Of a stretch of 64,000 bases of DNA, positions 43,345-54,613 are shown piece by piece; position 1 is the first letter of the stretch, and each line of letters starts with the position of its first letter. Both the position numbers and the translations under genes were made by a program. The notes beneath the pieces are model-generated. The model ran no database searches and had not been told where the DNA came from. It saw nothing but the letters and a program-made list of their open reading frames with translations. The DNA is taken from positions 868,001 through 932,000 of the forward strand of contig JASFAU010000012.1 of the NCBI GenBank assembly GCA_039704465.1, written 5' to 3'. Origin of the DNA: Plasmodiophora brassicae (taxonomy: Eukaryota; Endomyxa; Phytomyxea; Plasmodiophorida; Plasmodiophoridae).

Positions 43345-45026
43345 TCAGAATTTGCAGGTGAATCTGTTCCACAGAGATGGCCATCCGAAGGATCTCGTCG
43401 GCGCTCCCGACAGTACGATCGAAGTTGAGTTGTCGCCTGGCCTAGCGAAGACGTTCTGGGGCGCTGAGACGCCTGTCCGACGCGACGAGCGTGATAAGTC
43501 GGTTGACGAATTAAACCGTTGAGTCCGGCGCGATGCCAACGGCCACGAAACAGAACGTGCCGGAAATCCCAATTTCCGACGTGCTGACTCGAACGTCCGT
43601 CGCAACGACCCCGAAAAGGAGTTCTTGGAGTCCTCAGGAGATGGCTCGAAGCGTCTCATAAACGATAAACGCATCGTGGGTGATGCGTGTTTCATCAGCA
43701 GCGACACGACATGAGCATCGCCACGACGCATCGCCCAATGCAATGCGGTCCATTGCCCATCGTCCTTCGCGTAGACGTCGATGCCGGTCGTGTTGAGCAG
43801 TAACTCGAAGACGACAGGTTTTTGAGCATAGAACGCGGCCCAGTGCAGTGGTGTCTTGTCGTTATGGCCTCGCACGTTCACATTGATCTTTGGATGCTTC
43901 AACAGCAGCCTGAGGATAGCCGGATTTCCCAAGAAGACAGCCTCGTGCAACGGCGTTTTCATGTCGTGATCATACGTATTGACGTCGACGTCGGGGTGCT
44001 TCAGCAACCGTTTCATGGTTTGTCCGTGTACCTCTCCAATTGCTTGAAACACGGCCACGTGCAACGGAGTCTTCAGGAAATCGTCGCGAGCATTGACGTT
44101 GACCCCGCTAGACTTCAACAACAGTCGGACCTCCTTGTCGTGGCCCAGTAACACGGCCACATGCAGCGGCGTCCTCCCCCTACCGTCGGGCTCGTTGACG
44201 TTGATGCCGGGCGCATCCAGCAGCAGCCGGACCTCGTCCTCGTAGCGTAGTTGCACAGCCACATGCAGTGGCGTTCCCCCCTCGTCGTCAGGCTCGTTGA
44301 CGTTAATGCCGGGCGCATCCAGCAGCAATCTGAGGACCACCTTCTCGCGATTCACAACGGCCCAGTGCACGACGTTTCTGGCATCACCCCATCGTGCATT
44401 GCTGACGAGTGTGGCATTGCCTCCTCGAAGGAGCAGGGCACGAATGAGCTTGATGACTGTCTTCTTGTCTTCTGTGTCGGCGAAGCGTTCCAGTATGGTC
44501 ATGCCGGGCACGTTGTACACCATGAACCGGTAGGCATCGGCGGGTAGACGCTCGCCCATGACGGAAATACTGCTCCACGTGCGCTTCCTAGACGCGATTG
44601 CCATCAGGAATAAGTCCATGCGGAGGTAGCTGGCGGCTGCGACCAGATCGCACTGAGCCGCAAGATCCATCGACCTGAGCTTGGTCCGCACCCATTCGAC
44701 GGCACGCTTCGCCTATGATGGAACATCAGTGACCCATGCAACCGGTCAGCATCGTCGGACGGGGACGAGCATACGTCAGGCACTGCGTTTTCGTTGATGA
44801 ACGCGACAATCTGCTCTAGCGTAGCGTTGGCGATACTGTGGAGACGAATCGGGTGTTCCCCGTCAAAATCTGCGATAAGTTCCTTGATCGTCGGGGAATG
44901 GTCTCCAGCAGCAGCGCCGTCGACGATATGGTCCACAGTATCGCTGGAGCGCAGGACAGCAGCGCGGCTGATAGTGGCTGCCAGGACGATCACGATAAGT
45001 GATCGTATCGTTGGATGGGGACCCAT
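43345..45026 (-). CDS. Secreted SKP1-like fold fused to ankyrin repeats
   Basis: Exons 44784-45026 and 43345-44712 (71-base intron, phase 0), 536 residues. The first ATG of the signal-peptide frame is at 45026 (MGPHPTIRSLIVIVLAATIS). Residues of about 25-81 resemble the SKP1/BTB N-terminal half (VLRSSDTVDHIV, SPTIKELIADFD, PIRLHSIANATLEQIV). Residues of about 85-125, across the intron, resemble the SKP1 C-terminal dimerisation part (AVEWVRTKLRSMDL, LVAAASYLRMDL). Then come about seven ankyrin repeats (TPLHVAV, TPLHEAV, TPLHWAA) and a basic Ser-rich tail. SKP1 links F-box proteins to cullin-1, and ankyrin repeats bind targets. Inference: an exported adaptor that could redirect a ubiquitin ligase. 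Confidence 0.8.
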
Positions 45027-45518
45027 TGGTTTGCAGAGGGACGGTGGCTCGTGAGGGCTCAATGCCGCCCGTCGGGAGCTGCTCGATTAGAGATCGCTGC
45101 AGAACCACGGACTGCGAACGGGCCGGGCCTCAGCAAACTGCGAGGGATGACTCGCCGCGCACGCAGCACGCGGGACACGCCGCCACGCCGTCGCCATCGA
45201 CGGGCCGCAGCACTGCGTGACTGGCTAGACAAGACGCTATTTGTGGAGCTGAAAAGTGGTAGACAGAAGTTCGCGTTTATACTGGACGGAATACGCCTCC
45301 CGCCAATAATAAGTCGCTCGGCGAATACCGTAGGAACGAGATCGGCGTCGACTTCGTGTGAAACACCTGACACAGCAAACAGGCAGTCAGATGGGAGATC
45401 AGCGAATTGCAAAGCATATCGGACATGCGCGGGTGCGTTGGCAGTCGATATCGGCGCTCTTGCCTGGGCGTTGCGATCCGCTAAGAACACGTCGGATTAT
45501 TGTTCGCATGAGATCACG
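45027..45518. other. Region between the ankyrin gene and TAF5
   Basis: Open frames exist on both strands (minus 45059-45490; plus from 45148) but neither has a convincing structure. The plus-strand stretch reading LRDWLDKTLFVELKSGR resembles the start of an LSm domain, but the following sequence does not continue it. The stretch contains the ankyrin gene promoter. Confidence 0.3.
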
Positions 45519-48083
45519 TCACTCATGCTTACGCGTGGATACATTCCATACACGCACTGAAGAATCCAGAGACCCGGATGCCAGCTGCTTCCCAGACGCA
45601 CTCCAATCCAAGCATGTCACCGCCTAACACAACGTCAATGATGAACAGAAGTGCCGCAGAAGCATGTCGGCCGTTTCGAACCTGGCTGTGTCCATCGAAC
45701 CTGGCAATGACTTGAGCGCTGCCCAGATCGAAAAGAGAGACTTGCCCAGCAGAGTCACCAGCCGCAGCAACGCGCCCGCTAAATGAAACGTTAGTTGCCA
45801 GCTCACGAGTACTGAACATCTAGTACCATGGAGAAACAGATACACTGCGAATGTATGCGTTTGATCCACGAAATATCCGGCAGCATTCACCACTCTAAGC
45901 AATGCCCGTCAGCGTCGCGTCGGAAGCGGGAGCGTACAATACCGACCTGAATATCCCAGAACCGAATGGATTTATCAGTTGAGCCCGTTAGGACATAGTT
46001 ACAGTTTGGATGAAAGGCAACACAGTCAACGTCTGAGATGTGCCCGGTGAAAATACGAAGCGGGAAGATGTGCTCTGTAGACCATAGGCGCGCTGTGCGG
46101 TCGTGAGACGCGCTGACGAAGTAGAAGTCTGTAGGTCTTTTAGGCAGTGACAAAGATAACCACAGTGCGCCCGAGCATACCCAGTGGACTAAATTTGACG
46201 TCCCACACAGGATAGTTGTGGCCGCGGTAGCTGACAAGGCCGAGCATTTCACTGAGAGACCATAAACTAATCTAAAAGTCAGCAGTGACGATTAGACAAC
46301 TGTAGAGCTCTGCGTACCGGACAGTTCCATCTTCAGATGAAGACAGGACAAATCGCATGTCCCGAGACATGTCGATACTGAAGACGGGTCCCGCGTGGCC
46401 AATCAACGATCGATAAGGTTTCGACGCGGGCAAACTCGACCCTTTCGATTTGCCATCCAGTGTCCATACTTTAATGGATGAGTCGCTGTAGCCACCGCAA
46501 ACTGTCGCTGCGTCTACGCCCAGAGTAAGTCCTTCACATGACGGAAAATACGGCATCTCGCACACAAACCTCGAGATATATGAATCCTGTTGAGGGTTTC
46601 GGCTGAATTCAAGAAGGTGTAGCAGCAAACGGATGGCTTCATGGTTACTGCAGGAAGAATATTCAGACGAGCATGGAGATCCTGGGAAACCATGAGGTTA
46701 GACGGGCTAGACGAGACAAGGGCACAAGCCAACATCAATAATCTTCTGTTTCAGGGCAGGAGTCACAGGAGGTAGTGGAATACGAGATTCAGCTGTACGG
46801 GGTGGCGGTTCGTCACCAGATTTGGCTTTCTTCGCCAGCGACGAGACGTCCTGTGCATCCGTCATTAGTCAAGGAATGGAGTGACGATTGTCCAGCGGCA
46901 AATACGCAGACCTCTGGGCCGCCGACAATGTCCATGTCGGCTCGATCCTGTCCAGAATCAGGCTGACCACCAGAAGCCTCGGTTTTACTGATTGCAGCAG
47001 TCTCATCTGCGATGATGTCTGTTACAGACTTCAGGAGACCCCATTCCACCTCGCGGCTATTCATCGTTTCGATTTCTGAAGGCGTCAGCCCAGTTATTTC
47101 ACTCGTGCCTGGGAGTCACCCAGGTTTAGGTAATCCAGAAAGCAAGAATGGCAATTTTTGAAATATACCAGCTTCCTTGCCGCCACCAATTTCTGCCGAT
47201 GTTAGGGGTTTCGCGGTCATAATCGACAGATTGATGTGCTCGTTGATAATCTTCAACAGCAGGTAAAGTTTTGTCTCTTGTAGGAACGACATCAGCAGCT
47301 GGTGAGAGTACGACGAGAGCTATGCGTCACTCAATCAGTCGAGTGATCGCTATCTGAACAGTGGATTCACATACAACAACGTCAACTTTGTACGTCCGAA
47401 AACGCTTCGCTGTAGCATTCCCGTCCAGTTGTTCAGGATATTGCAAACCAGTGACCGACTGAATCTCGCGGCTTTGCCGCGTTTCAAACTCACGACGGAA
47501 TCTGCATTGACGGGTCAGCTTATTCGACACAGGTTAAACAGCGGTTTTAGATACGACCTTTCCATAAATGTGTGAGCATCGTAAGGGAACCCTTTCAGGA
47601 TCAACTCAAAATAACAATGGAGGAACACAGGGAACAAGACTGCATGAAGCTCCAGACGGTATTTGTCAAGAGAGCCTTCCACCCAGTCCTGCAGAGCCTG
47701 ATAAATCGTGCAGAGACTCAGTGGGATTGGTCTAATAGTGCTTGAAATGCAATTACCTGAAACGCTTCGGCATACCAGTCAGGAGACTGCTGCTGCTGAT
47801 TATATCCCTGGAGAATCTGCTGCACGGTCGTCGCATGGCATTCAACGCTGACGCTATGCGCGAACTGGTCCAGGCCATCGGCATGCAACTGCTGCCGGAA
47901 TACGTCCTCTTGGCGCCCATCATCAGCACAGACGCTACCACATGTCGCGACGATATCCCGACCTGCTCGCGCGTACCCGCGGGACCGCAGGTACGACAGC
48001 ACGAACTTGTCGATCATCTCGTCGGTCAGCGACGACGCCGACTGCGACGCCGCCGCTGGCACGAGCCCGCCGCGCTCCGCCAT
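45519..48083 (-). CDS. TAF5: TFIID subunit TAF5
   Basis: Thirteen exons: 47757-48083, 47558-47697, 47360-47501, 47169-47298, 46912-47075, 46734-46850, 46570-46681, 46318-46531, 46181-46266, 45947-46128, 45827-45894, 45682-45778, 45519-45623; 627 residues. The N-terminus has a LisH-like helix (MIDKFVLSYLRSRGYA), then the TAF5 N-terminal domain (PVFLHCYFELILKGF, RFRREFETRQSREI). The signature SVCCYTFLNSAETLNR leads into six WD repeats (SDSSIKVWTLDG, SEDGTVRLWSL, SHDRTARLWSTEHIFPL, STDKSIRFWDIQ, QVSLFDLG, SSVRVWNV). TAF5 is a scaffold of TFIID and, in many organisms, SAGA. It is complete. Confidence 0.9.
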
Positions 48084-48424
48084 TGTCTGCAACGCTGGAC
48101 GCGGCAATTAGGTACTGCGCGACGGCGCCAGAACCGCAACGCGAGGCGGCACCGGCCAATGGCGACGACCCAACCAGAGCAGGTGGCAATCGCTGTTACG
48201 CGCCGACACGGAACGTTTGGCGTTAGGAAACCTAGGCCAATGTTTGGTGTCGCACTATCATTTCACTCTATCTGCACACAGCTTGGGGTCGTTCCACACG
48301 CACATCAAAGAAGGGGCTGGTCGAAGCGATTGTGGAGACACATTCGCCGCACAGGTAGGCACGACTCGCGGGAGCGGCACAGTACACTTCAATGCCAATA
48401 ATGAAGGTAGTTCTCCAAACTGAG

Positions 48425-48936
48425 TCATGGTCCGGAGAGTCGTTCCGTTTGACCTTGTCCAATAAAGACGGCCAAGTCGTCATCAGACACGGGCGGCCCG
48501 CCAACGCTACAGAGAACATCTTCGTAATGGTTTAAGTCGAGGGCGTCTGCATGGTCAAGTTCAAACGATTCCTCGAACTGGGGTCTGTCAAGTCGTAGAC
48601 GCCTGTGGAGACATTGCCGCGTTGTTCTTCGGCGAACTGGAATCAACTTTTGCCTCTTCCTTCCCCGCCAAAGCTGTCATATTGTCACTCATGGGTGTTT
48701 GTGAGAAGGATCCAGTGGCCTTCCCGCGCAAGCAGGAGACATCTGTTGCTAATGGGCGCACATTGCCTCACTTGTAGCACTCGCTTCAAGTCATCGTACT
48801 CCGATTGGGTGACGGTGGCGTCCTTAAGCAGACCAAACACATCGCGGAGGCCTCCCACTTCGACCCAGCGGGGGCGCTCGATGACAACCAGCGAAAGCGG
48901 AATGCGGCCGCCCGGATGGGTATCGAGTCCGAGCAT
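48425..48936 (-). CDS. Hypothetical protein, two exons
   Basis: Exons 48689-48936 and 48425-48584 (104-base intron, phase 2), 135 residues. The first exon gives a compact, conserved-looking sequence (RIPLSLVVIERPRWVEVGG, EYDDLKRVLQVRQC, LAREGHWILLTNTHE). The second is acidic (FEESFELDHADALDLNHYED). An alternative start inside the intron (MSDNMTALAGKEEAK) could be spliced to the same second exon. I recognise no family and cannot say which model is right. Confidence 0.45.
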
Positions 48937-49178
48937 TCATTGCCCGGGCAGTATCGATCCGTGCATTATTAGCAACCCTCGTCGAACGACAAGTGTGTGG
49001 GGTCGGATGCGTTGGGGCATACCAATCATACAATATTCTACATCCTGGTACTATGCGCCAACACGACGACGCTGAATTCGGTCAGACAGTCATCATTGAG
49101 AGGCACACGCACCGTATAGCTAAGCCAAACTTGTAATGCCAACTGTTCCCATCAGCACTGTCCGAGGACAAAGCGCAG

Positions 49179-50624
49179 TCATCGATGCAGCCATGCTAGA
49201 TCGTTGCAGTCGCAGGCGAATGCGCTAATTGTACTGGCCATAAGCACCCGAAAGGGACGTATGGGGCTGTCCAAGAACTCAATGCCCAGTTGGATGGAAA
49301 CCGTGACCTGCAGGAAGCAACCTGAGACAGGCGGAACCGCTATGGCAATAAGTTACGCACGAGGTCGTCTTTCGCCTCGCCACGAAGACCCAGAGAACTC
49401 TCGACGTCAATGGTGACAACTGATTCGTCTGCGGCTTCGGAGGGATTCAAACCTGTCTGAAAGCTTAGCAATTGCATCGACCGGGACAACAGGCTGGAGA
49501 AAATTACTGCTCCGACGACGCCGACGAAAGTAGGGTCCACATTGAACCTGATGTGGACCTGCATGTATAGAGCAGACGTACGGAGCGACATTCGATAGTT
49601 CCAGGCACACTCTCTCACTATCTTGTAGAACTTTAACTTTCGGCATGACAGATCTGAACTGAAAATCAGTACCTATGGGACATTGCAAACAATCTCGTCG
49701 AGCTACTGACGTCGCAAGCGCGTTGACCTTGAACGATGCTGATCGACAGTCGATTTCCGGCTGACATTAACCATCCATTCAAAGAATTCCTTGGGGCGAA
49801 CGGACATTCCAAACCTTGACGAGGAACCTACGGCATGTCCTGCACAAGAGCGTCGGCCGAGGAACCAAACGACCGCGAAGCGGGATCAGGTCTGTGGCTC
49901 GATGAGGCTGTCGCATCGGATCTGCCCATCGAGCCGATGATGACAATAGTTCGTTTCGCTCGTTCGCCTTCCATGCTGCAACGACGTCCGATACGGACGC
50001 GGCATTGCCACCGCCTTTGCCTTCGTCTGACGCGAAAGGCGTGCCATCCCGATGATGCCGAACGATACGTGCAATCCGGCCGATATGATCGGTGTCCTTT
50101 TCGTCTTGCAACGAGCGGCATCGGTCTGCAGTACGGAAGATCAGAAGGTGGAGGATTCAGCGAATACCTAAGAGGTTACCCAGAAGCGCGGATGGTGTTG
50201 CTTCGCAGAGCGATGCCGGCTCCCACGCGCAGTACGGGCAGGTGTAAGTGAACCGATTATCGGAACCGACAACGTGTAGCCGGGTTCGGCAGACAGGACA
50301 TTCCATGCACTGGGGACACTGCGTTGGAAACAGAACGGCATAGCACTCGATCGAACCTTTTCGCAGGTAGCGTTCGTCTTCGCGGCCGATATCGATGAGG
50401 TGACGGTCGAGCACGACATGCACGCATACCATTCCGTCCTGTGGAGGATCAGCCCAGCAGACAAGGCAGACGACGCGACTAACGGACGTCGGCATAGCGC
50501 AGAGCGCACACTGGACCAGCGACCCGCGTCCTTCATGATCCGCCTCACACAGGTACAACGACAACGGACTGGGTGCCCCATTGCACACCGGGCACAACGC
50601 CTGCAATTCCGCAATGACGCGCAT
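49179..50624 (-). CDS. DCTN4: Dynactin subunit 4 (p62)
   Basis: Well-resolved exons: 50488-50624, 50357-50438, 50180-50318, 49815-50125; then from 49658 with boundaries uncertain to about 49420, and a last exon 49179-49307. The N-terminal half is a zinc-binding array in the p62 order (LYLCEADH, CALCAMPTTEWYACMSC, CPQCMECPVCRTRLHVV, YTCPYCAWEPASLC), then a helical linker, then LIPLRGRLVPRPTLLCRTCRRFLVK, the second p62 finger. Later come MPKVKVLQDSERVCLELSN and VTVSIQLGIEFLDSPIRPF, equivalent to the C-terminal beta domain. p62 sits at the pointed end of dynactin, the dynein activator. N-terminal residues upstream of 50624 (ADCGCRHRLA) are probably coding too, so the true start is not fixed. Confidence 0.75.
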
Positions 50625-50631
50625 CGCCAAA

Positions 50632-51245
50632 CGATGCCGACAACCGCAATCCGCGAAAGTGACGCCGCCGCCGTGGGCACCTGGAGCTCAGAGCTGTGCT
50701 TCATCCATCCCGGGCACGCCTTTGGGATATTTTTCAAGACGGCGGCCACATGTACTACGGTTATAGTTAAGGAACCAGTTCACAGTCATGTTCTGAACGT
50801 GATAAACGCTGCCAGACTAAACAAGCCCCGCTTTCGCGTATGAAACGCAGAAGGTAGCTACATAGGTAGGACGCTAAACAATTCCACTTACAGCGTCGGC
50901 TGCCGAAGAACGTCACTGCCACGATATGTCGCCGGGAATCGAACCGGCCCACTCCGCCTTCGAAGGCCTGGAGAATGTCGTGCGGTACTCGTCCCGGGAC
51001 CGGATCCATGTACGCGTGACACTTGACAAGCGTATGATAGACAGGCCCCGATCACTTGCCGACGCCCGATCCTGGCCGATTCAACGTTCGCCGTTAATAT
51101 TCAGTTGCGCGGACGTCTTCAACAAGCTTACCTGGGTTTTGCTAAACGCGCATTGTATTCGGCCGGGGACCGACGGCAGTCGGTCAACGCGTCGTTGTTG
51201 AGTCGTTTCACTGACTGTCGTGCGGTTGGTGTTGGATGAGGTTTG
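50632..51245. other. Intergenic region
   Basis: Short overlapping frames on both strands (minus 50767-51009, plus 50926-51201) cannot be told apart as coding. No family recognised. Confidence 0.3.
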
Positions 51246-51536
51246 ATGTCTCTCCCGCTGCATCACGATGTCGACAACGAGCTGAGGGAGCACTACGTTC
51301 AGTGCATGGACGAGGCGTGTGCCCGTGAGCAAGCCTACATGAACGCGTGCGTGGCTGACCGCAACGATCCCAACCTTCCGGCACTGTTGGAGGACTACAA
51401 CCGAGCTAAAGCCTTGAGCGCGGACGCGTTGAGTGCATGGCAGATGTATCGTCAGACCGCACCCGCTGAAGGTACGGTCCGGTATGCAGCCAGTTTCAGT
51501 ACCTTACAGGCTGAATTCTACCAGGCGGCTTGGTGA
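51246..51536 (+). CDS. Small hypothetical helical protein
   Basis: Single exon, 96 residues, MSLPLHHDVDNELREHYV onwards. Predominantly helical and acidic (CMDEACAREQAYMNACVADR, LLEDYNRAKALSADALSAW), with no signal peptide or membrane segment. Composition is typical of a real protein, but no family is recognised and no neighbour helps. Confidence 0.5.
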   Translation: MSLPLHHDVDNELREHYVQCMDEACAREQAYMNACVADRNDPNLPALLEDYNRAKALSADALSAWQMYRQTAPAEGTVRYAASFSTLQAEFYQAAW

Positions 51537-52069
51537 CATTCTTGAACAGGATTTTGGCGTCGATTGTTCCCAACCGTTCCTCAGACGCTCATCACTGTCG
51601 GCAGGATCGTGATCGCGACTCTAGCACCCCTAAAAAGACAAACTAAGGTCTCAATACATACTTCGAAAGCTACTGGATCAACAATTGGATTTCTTTCTCT
51701 GTATAGATTTTCAAAACGAAGTACGTTACTATGTCGCAATAGTTTTAACTAAGTGTATTCTTACCTCTTTAACTCCCCATGAAGACGTCGCGGGTGCGCG
51801 ACGTTGATGACGTCGGAAAGGTGCTTCATCGCAAACAGGCCCGTGTGCATGATACCGACCGCCGATTTTTGTCAAACAGGTCCCAACCTCGGTAGCGAGG
51901 CGAACCGCCGGCCAATTCAACGAAATTCGGTCCGTCGGAATGCGGTGCCGCCGTTACATGGCGGTAGCCCGTGTGCTGCAGAGGATCGCGCGACACGCTC
52001 TGTCCAGGGCCAGTGCAGGGTGGGAATATGTGCAGAGCGGAACCTTTTCCTGTTTCGACATTTGGGGGA

Positions 52070-52660
52070 TGGACGCGGTGATGAAACTGCTGTCGGGCGG
52101 CGTCGCCCTCGTTATGGCGATCTGGGCCATCGGGGCGGCATTGGACGGCGATGGCACCGTCGTGCAGGTCAGACGACCGACATACCGTGGTAGCCCTGGT
52201 CCTGATGCTAACGTCGAAAGAGTCAGGCCCGGCCGCTGACGGAGAACATCTTCTGGAGCCGTTATTACCTATCCGCCGCTGTGGTGTTTGCGGTGTTGGG
52301 GGTAGAGCGACATTGTCTTCAACCCATCCAGCGCGTGCTGACATACCGTTGTAGATCATCGAAACACGTACAGGCCTCAGGTACAGCATTTGTCAAGTTT
52401 TATCCTTCCTGTGCTTTGCCGAAGAAGTCGCCTCGACGTCGACGTCGACGTCGACGGTCGCGAAGGTGCTCGTCAACGTGTTTGTACTCTCATCGACCGT
52501 CGTAGTCGTGTCCGTCAACATGTTCGAGATACTATGCGATACCTGGCAATCGTATAAGGACCGTACCGACCGCGCGACGCGTAATTATCTGAGCAGACTA
52601 TACGAGTCACATTCTGTGCTGATCAGATCAATAACTGCAGGCAACCGCCTCGGTCGTTAA
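52070..52660 (+). CDS. Small membrane protein, possibly broken (copy A)
   Basis: An exon beginning MDAVMKLLSGGVALVMAIWA (ATG 52070) splices in phase 0 at about 52168 to SQARPLTENIFWSRYYLSA, giving two hydrophobic segments. Further on, QHLSSFILPVLCRRSR and the segment VFVLSSTVVVVSVNMFEIL with the basic tail YKDRTDRATRNYL are recognisable by comparison with copy B at 53.2-53.6 kb. In copy A these lie in different frames on either side of a GTCGAC repeat (52434-52460), so this copy may be inactive or use an intron I cannot place. Family unknown. Confidence 0.4.
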
Positions 52661-52908
52661 ACTCAATAGAACCGTGATGTATCGCCCAACCACTATTGCC
52701 TGTTTCGCAACGCGTCGAAACACTCCCCAGTAGAACGGAAATGACCAATGGAAGGCGTGAGGGCATTTGGCAGGTCATGAAGGACTCGCGCGGATCAGGG
52801 TATCGGCGTAATCTGACGGCAAAGCTTCTTAATGCAGCGTGTGCCACGGCGTCTTTCTCCCGATCTATGTCGAGAAGCTATAGGTAATGACTGAGTAGGT
52901 ACCCCAAC

Positions 52909-53160
52909 ACGGCGCAGCTGAAGACATACAAGCGCTTCTGTATCCTTCGGGTGCACCTGTCAATCGAGGTGATCAATTGTGGTCCAGTGAGAAGGGTGAC
53001 CAAGCTCGGGTTCATCCTCATGGTTCACCCCACCACGGCGCAGCTGAAGACGCAGAAGCGCTTCTGTATCCATCAGCTGCGCAGGTCAATCGAGGTCAAT
53101 TGTGGTCCAGTGAGAAGGGTGACCAAGCTCGGGTTCATCCTCATGGTTAGGATATATAAC
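52909..53160. repeat. Tandem repeat of about 125 bp, two units
   Basis: Units at about 52909-53034 and 53035-53160 share most of their sequence, including CGGCGCAGCTGAAGAC and a block around AAGCTCGGGTTCATCCTC. A third, more diverged unit lies at about 53838-53962. Confidence 0.85.
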
Positions 53161-53235
53161 AGGTCGTCGCGTCGACGGCAGTGGAACAGGAGGTAATTCT
53201 GTGGACAGTTCTCGAAGCAAGGAGAGCAAGCGGTA

Positions 53236-53288
53236 CCAGATGTTGTGCTTGAGACCTGCGTTGCCCAGGTCTCAAGCACAACATCTGG
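53236..53288. repeat. 23-bp perfect inverted repeat with 7-base loop
   Basis: Arms 53236-53258 and 53266-53288 are exactly complementary and separated by cgttgcc, so the transcript would form a strong hairpin. It sits at the junction between the two larger duplicated segments. Confidence 0.95.
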
Positions 53289-53289
53289 T

Positions 53290-53644
53290 CAGTTTTATCA
53301 TTCTTATGCTTTGCCCAAGAAGTCGCCATGACGACGCCGACGGCCCCGAAATTAAAGCGGTGTTCGTCGACATATTTGTTCTCGCGACGACTGTCGTAGT
53401 CGTGTCTGCGATCTTGTTCGAGGTATTATCTGAAATCTGGACATCGTACAAGGACCGTTCCGACCGTTTGACGCGTAATTATCTGAGAAGACTGTCCGAG
53501 TCAACATTCCGTGCTTGTCTGATCGGTAACTGCAGGCAATCGCACCGGTCGTTAACGTCAATACAACAAGTGCACAGCATTATGTATCGTCCAACCACTG
53601 TTGCCTGTTTCGCAAAGCGTCGAGCGCTCATCAAGTACAATTGA
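53290..53644 (+). CDS. Small membrane protein fragment (copy B)
   Basis: An uninterrupted frame encodes QHLVSFIILMLCPRSR, the membrane segment VFVDIFVLATTVVVVSAILF and the tail YKDRSDRLTRNYLRRL, closely matching pieces of copy A at 52.4-52.7 kb. The conserved amino acids despite base differences argue that the sequence was under selection. No ATG or upstream exon equivalent to 52070 is present in this copy, so it is probably 5' truncated. Confidence 0.4.
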
Positions 53645-54060
53645 AATGACCAATGGAAGGCGCGACGGCACTGTGCACTGGGCAGGTCAAGGACTCGCGC
53701 GGATCAAGATATAGGCGGCGTAACCTGAAGGCATAGCTTATTGCAGCGTGAATCCGGATCGCATCGATGGCTTGCCACGACGTCTTTTTCCCGATTCAGT
53801 GTCGAGAAGCCGTAGGTAATGACTGGGTAGTTAGGTACCCCACCACGGGGCAGCTGAAGACGCAGACAACTTCAGCATCATTTAGCTGCGCCTGTCGTTC
53901 GAGTTCAATTGCTGTCCAGTGCGAAGGGCGACCAAGCTCGGGTTCATCCTCGTGGTTAGGATATTGGACAGGGGATCGTCGCGTCGACGTCATCAGTACT
54001 GGATATCGGTAATTCTGTGGACAGCTCTCAAAGCAAGGAGAGCAAGCGGTATGCCTCCCT

Positions 54061-54613
54061 CTCTTAGGCATGTTGCAGCTTGACATGCATTTGTAATACT
54101 GCGTTTGGAATTTCTGGAATTTCCACGTATGCCCTTTTATCCCTTTCGCGCCAGCCACCCACGTCCGATCCCCTCATTGCGTAACTGACACCGAACATGG
54201 CGCACCCTCCGCACCAGACGTCGATCACCGAGTATAACCTTAGGACCGCTTGATGCGGGAGGTTTGGTTGATATCTGTGGCGGCCTGTCTGTCCCGGCAT
54301 GATGTACTAGAGCTGTCAGGAGGTCTGGACGGCGACGTCTGGTGGCACAGCCTTAATTAGCTAGGGTACAGGCCATACTTGCGTTCAGTTAGGGGCGGCC
54401 AGAATTACGATAGATACGTATGGATTGCAGATATCTCCTGCAAGTGATGCATTTTGCATTGTCACCTCAGATACAGAAACCCCGGCCGCATTCCCGCATC
54501 CTCCAGAAGCCAGTGTGTTTGCTTGGCAGAGCTTTTGCGAGCAACCCGTGAAGTGCGGGCGCCCGTGGAATGACGGACTTCAATCGCACGCCCGCTCCGT
54601 CAGGCATTTCAGA
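54061..54613. other. Intergenic region
   Basis: The end of the repetitive segment, then only short frames (one minus-strand frame at 54064-54300, 78 residues, starting with an ATG, no features). It contains the promoter of the gene at 54614. Confidence 0.35.

Noticed and set aside
45059..45490. Minus-strand 143-residue ORF between the ankyrin gene and TAF5
   Set aside because: No family features, no ATG context, and it overlaps the likely promoter of the ankyrin gene. Kept only as part of an intergenic entry.
45148..45560. Plus-strand ORF starting with an LSm-like WLDKTLFVELKSGR
   Set aside because: After this segment neither the open frame nor a plausible intron leads to the rest of an Sm fold, so it is treated as chance or a relic.
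50928..50965. tRNA-like B box (GGTTCGATTCC on the minus strand)
   Set aside because: The T stem has mismatches and no complementary acceptor or D arm can be found at the right distance.
51826..52389. 187-residue minus-strand ORF
   Set aside because: It overlaps a plus-strand gene model with hydrophobic segments and shows no domain or composition typical of a protein.
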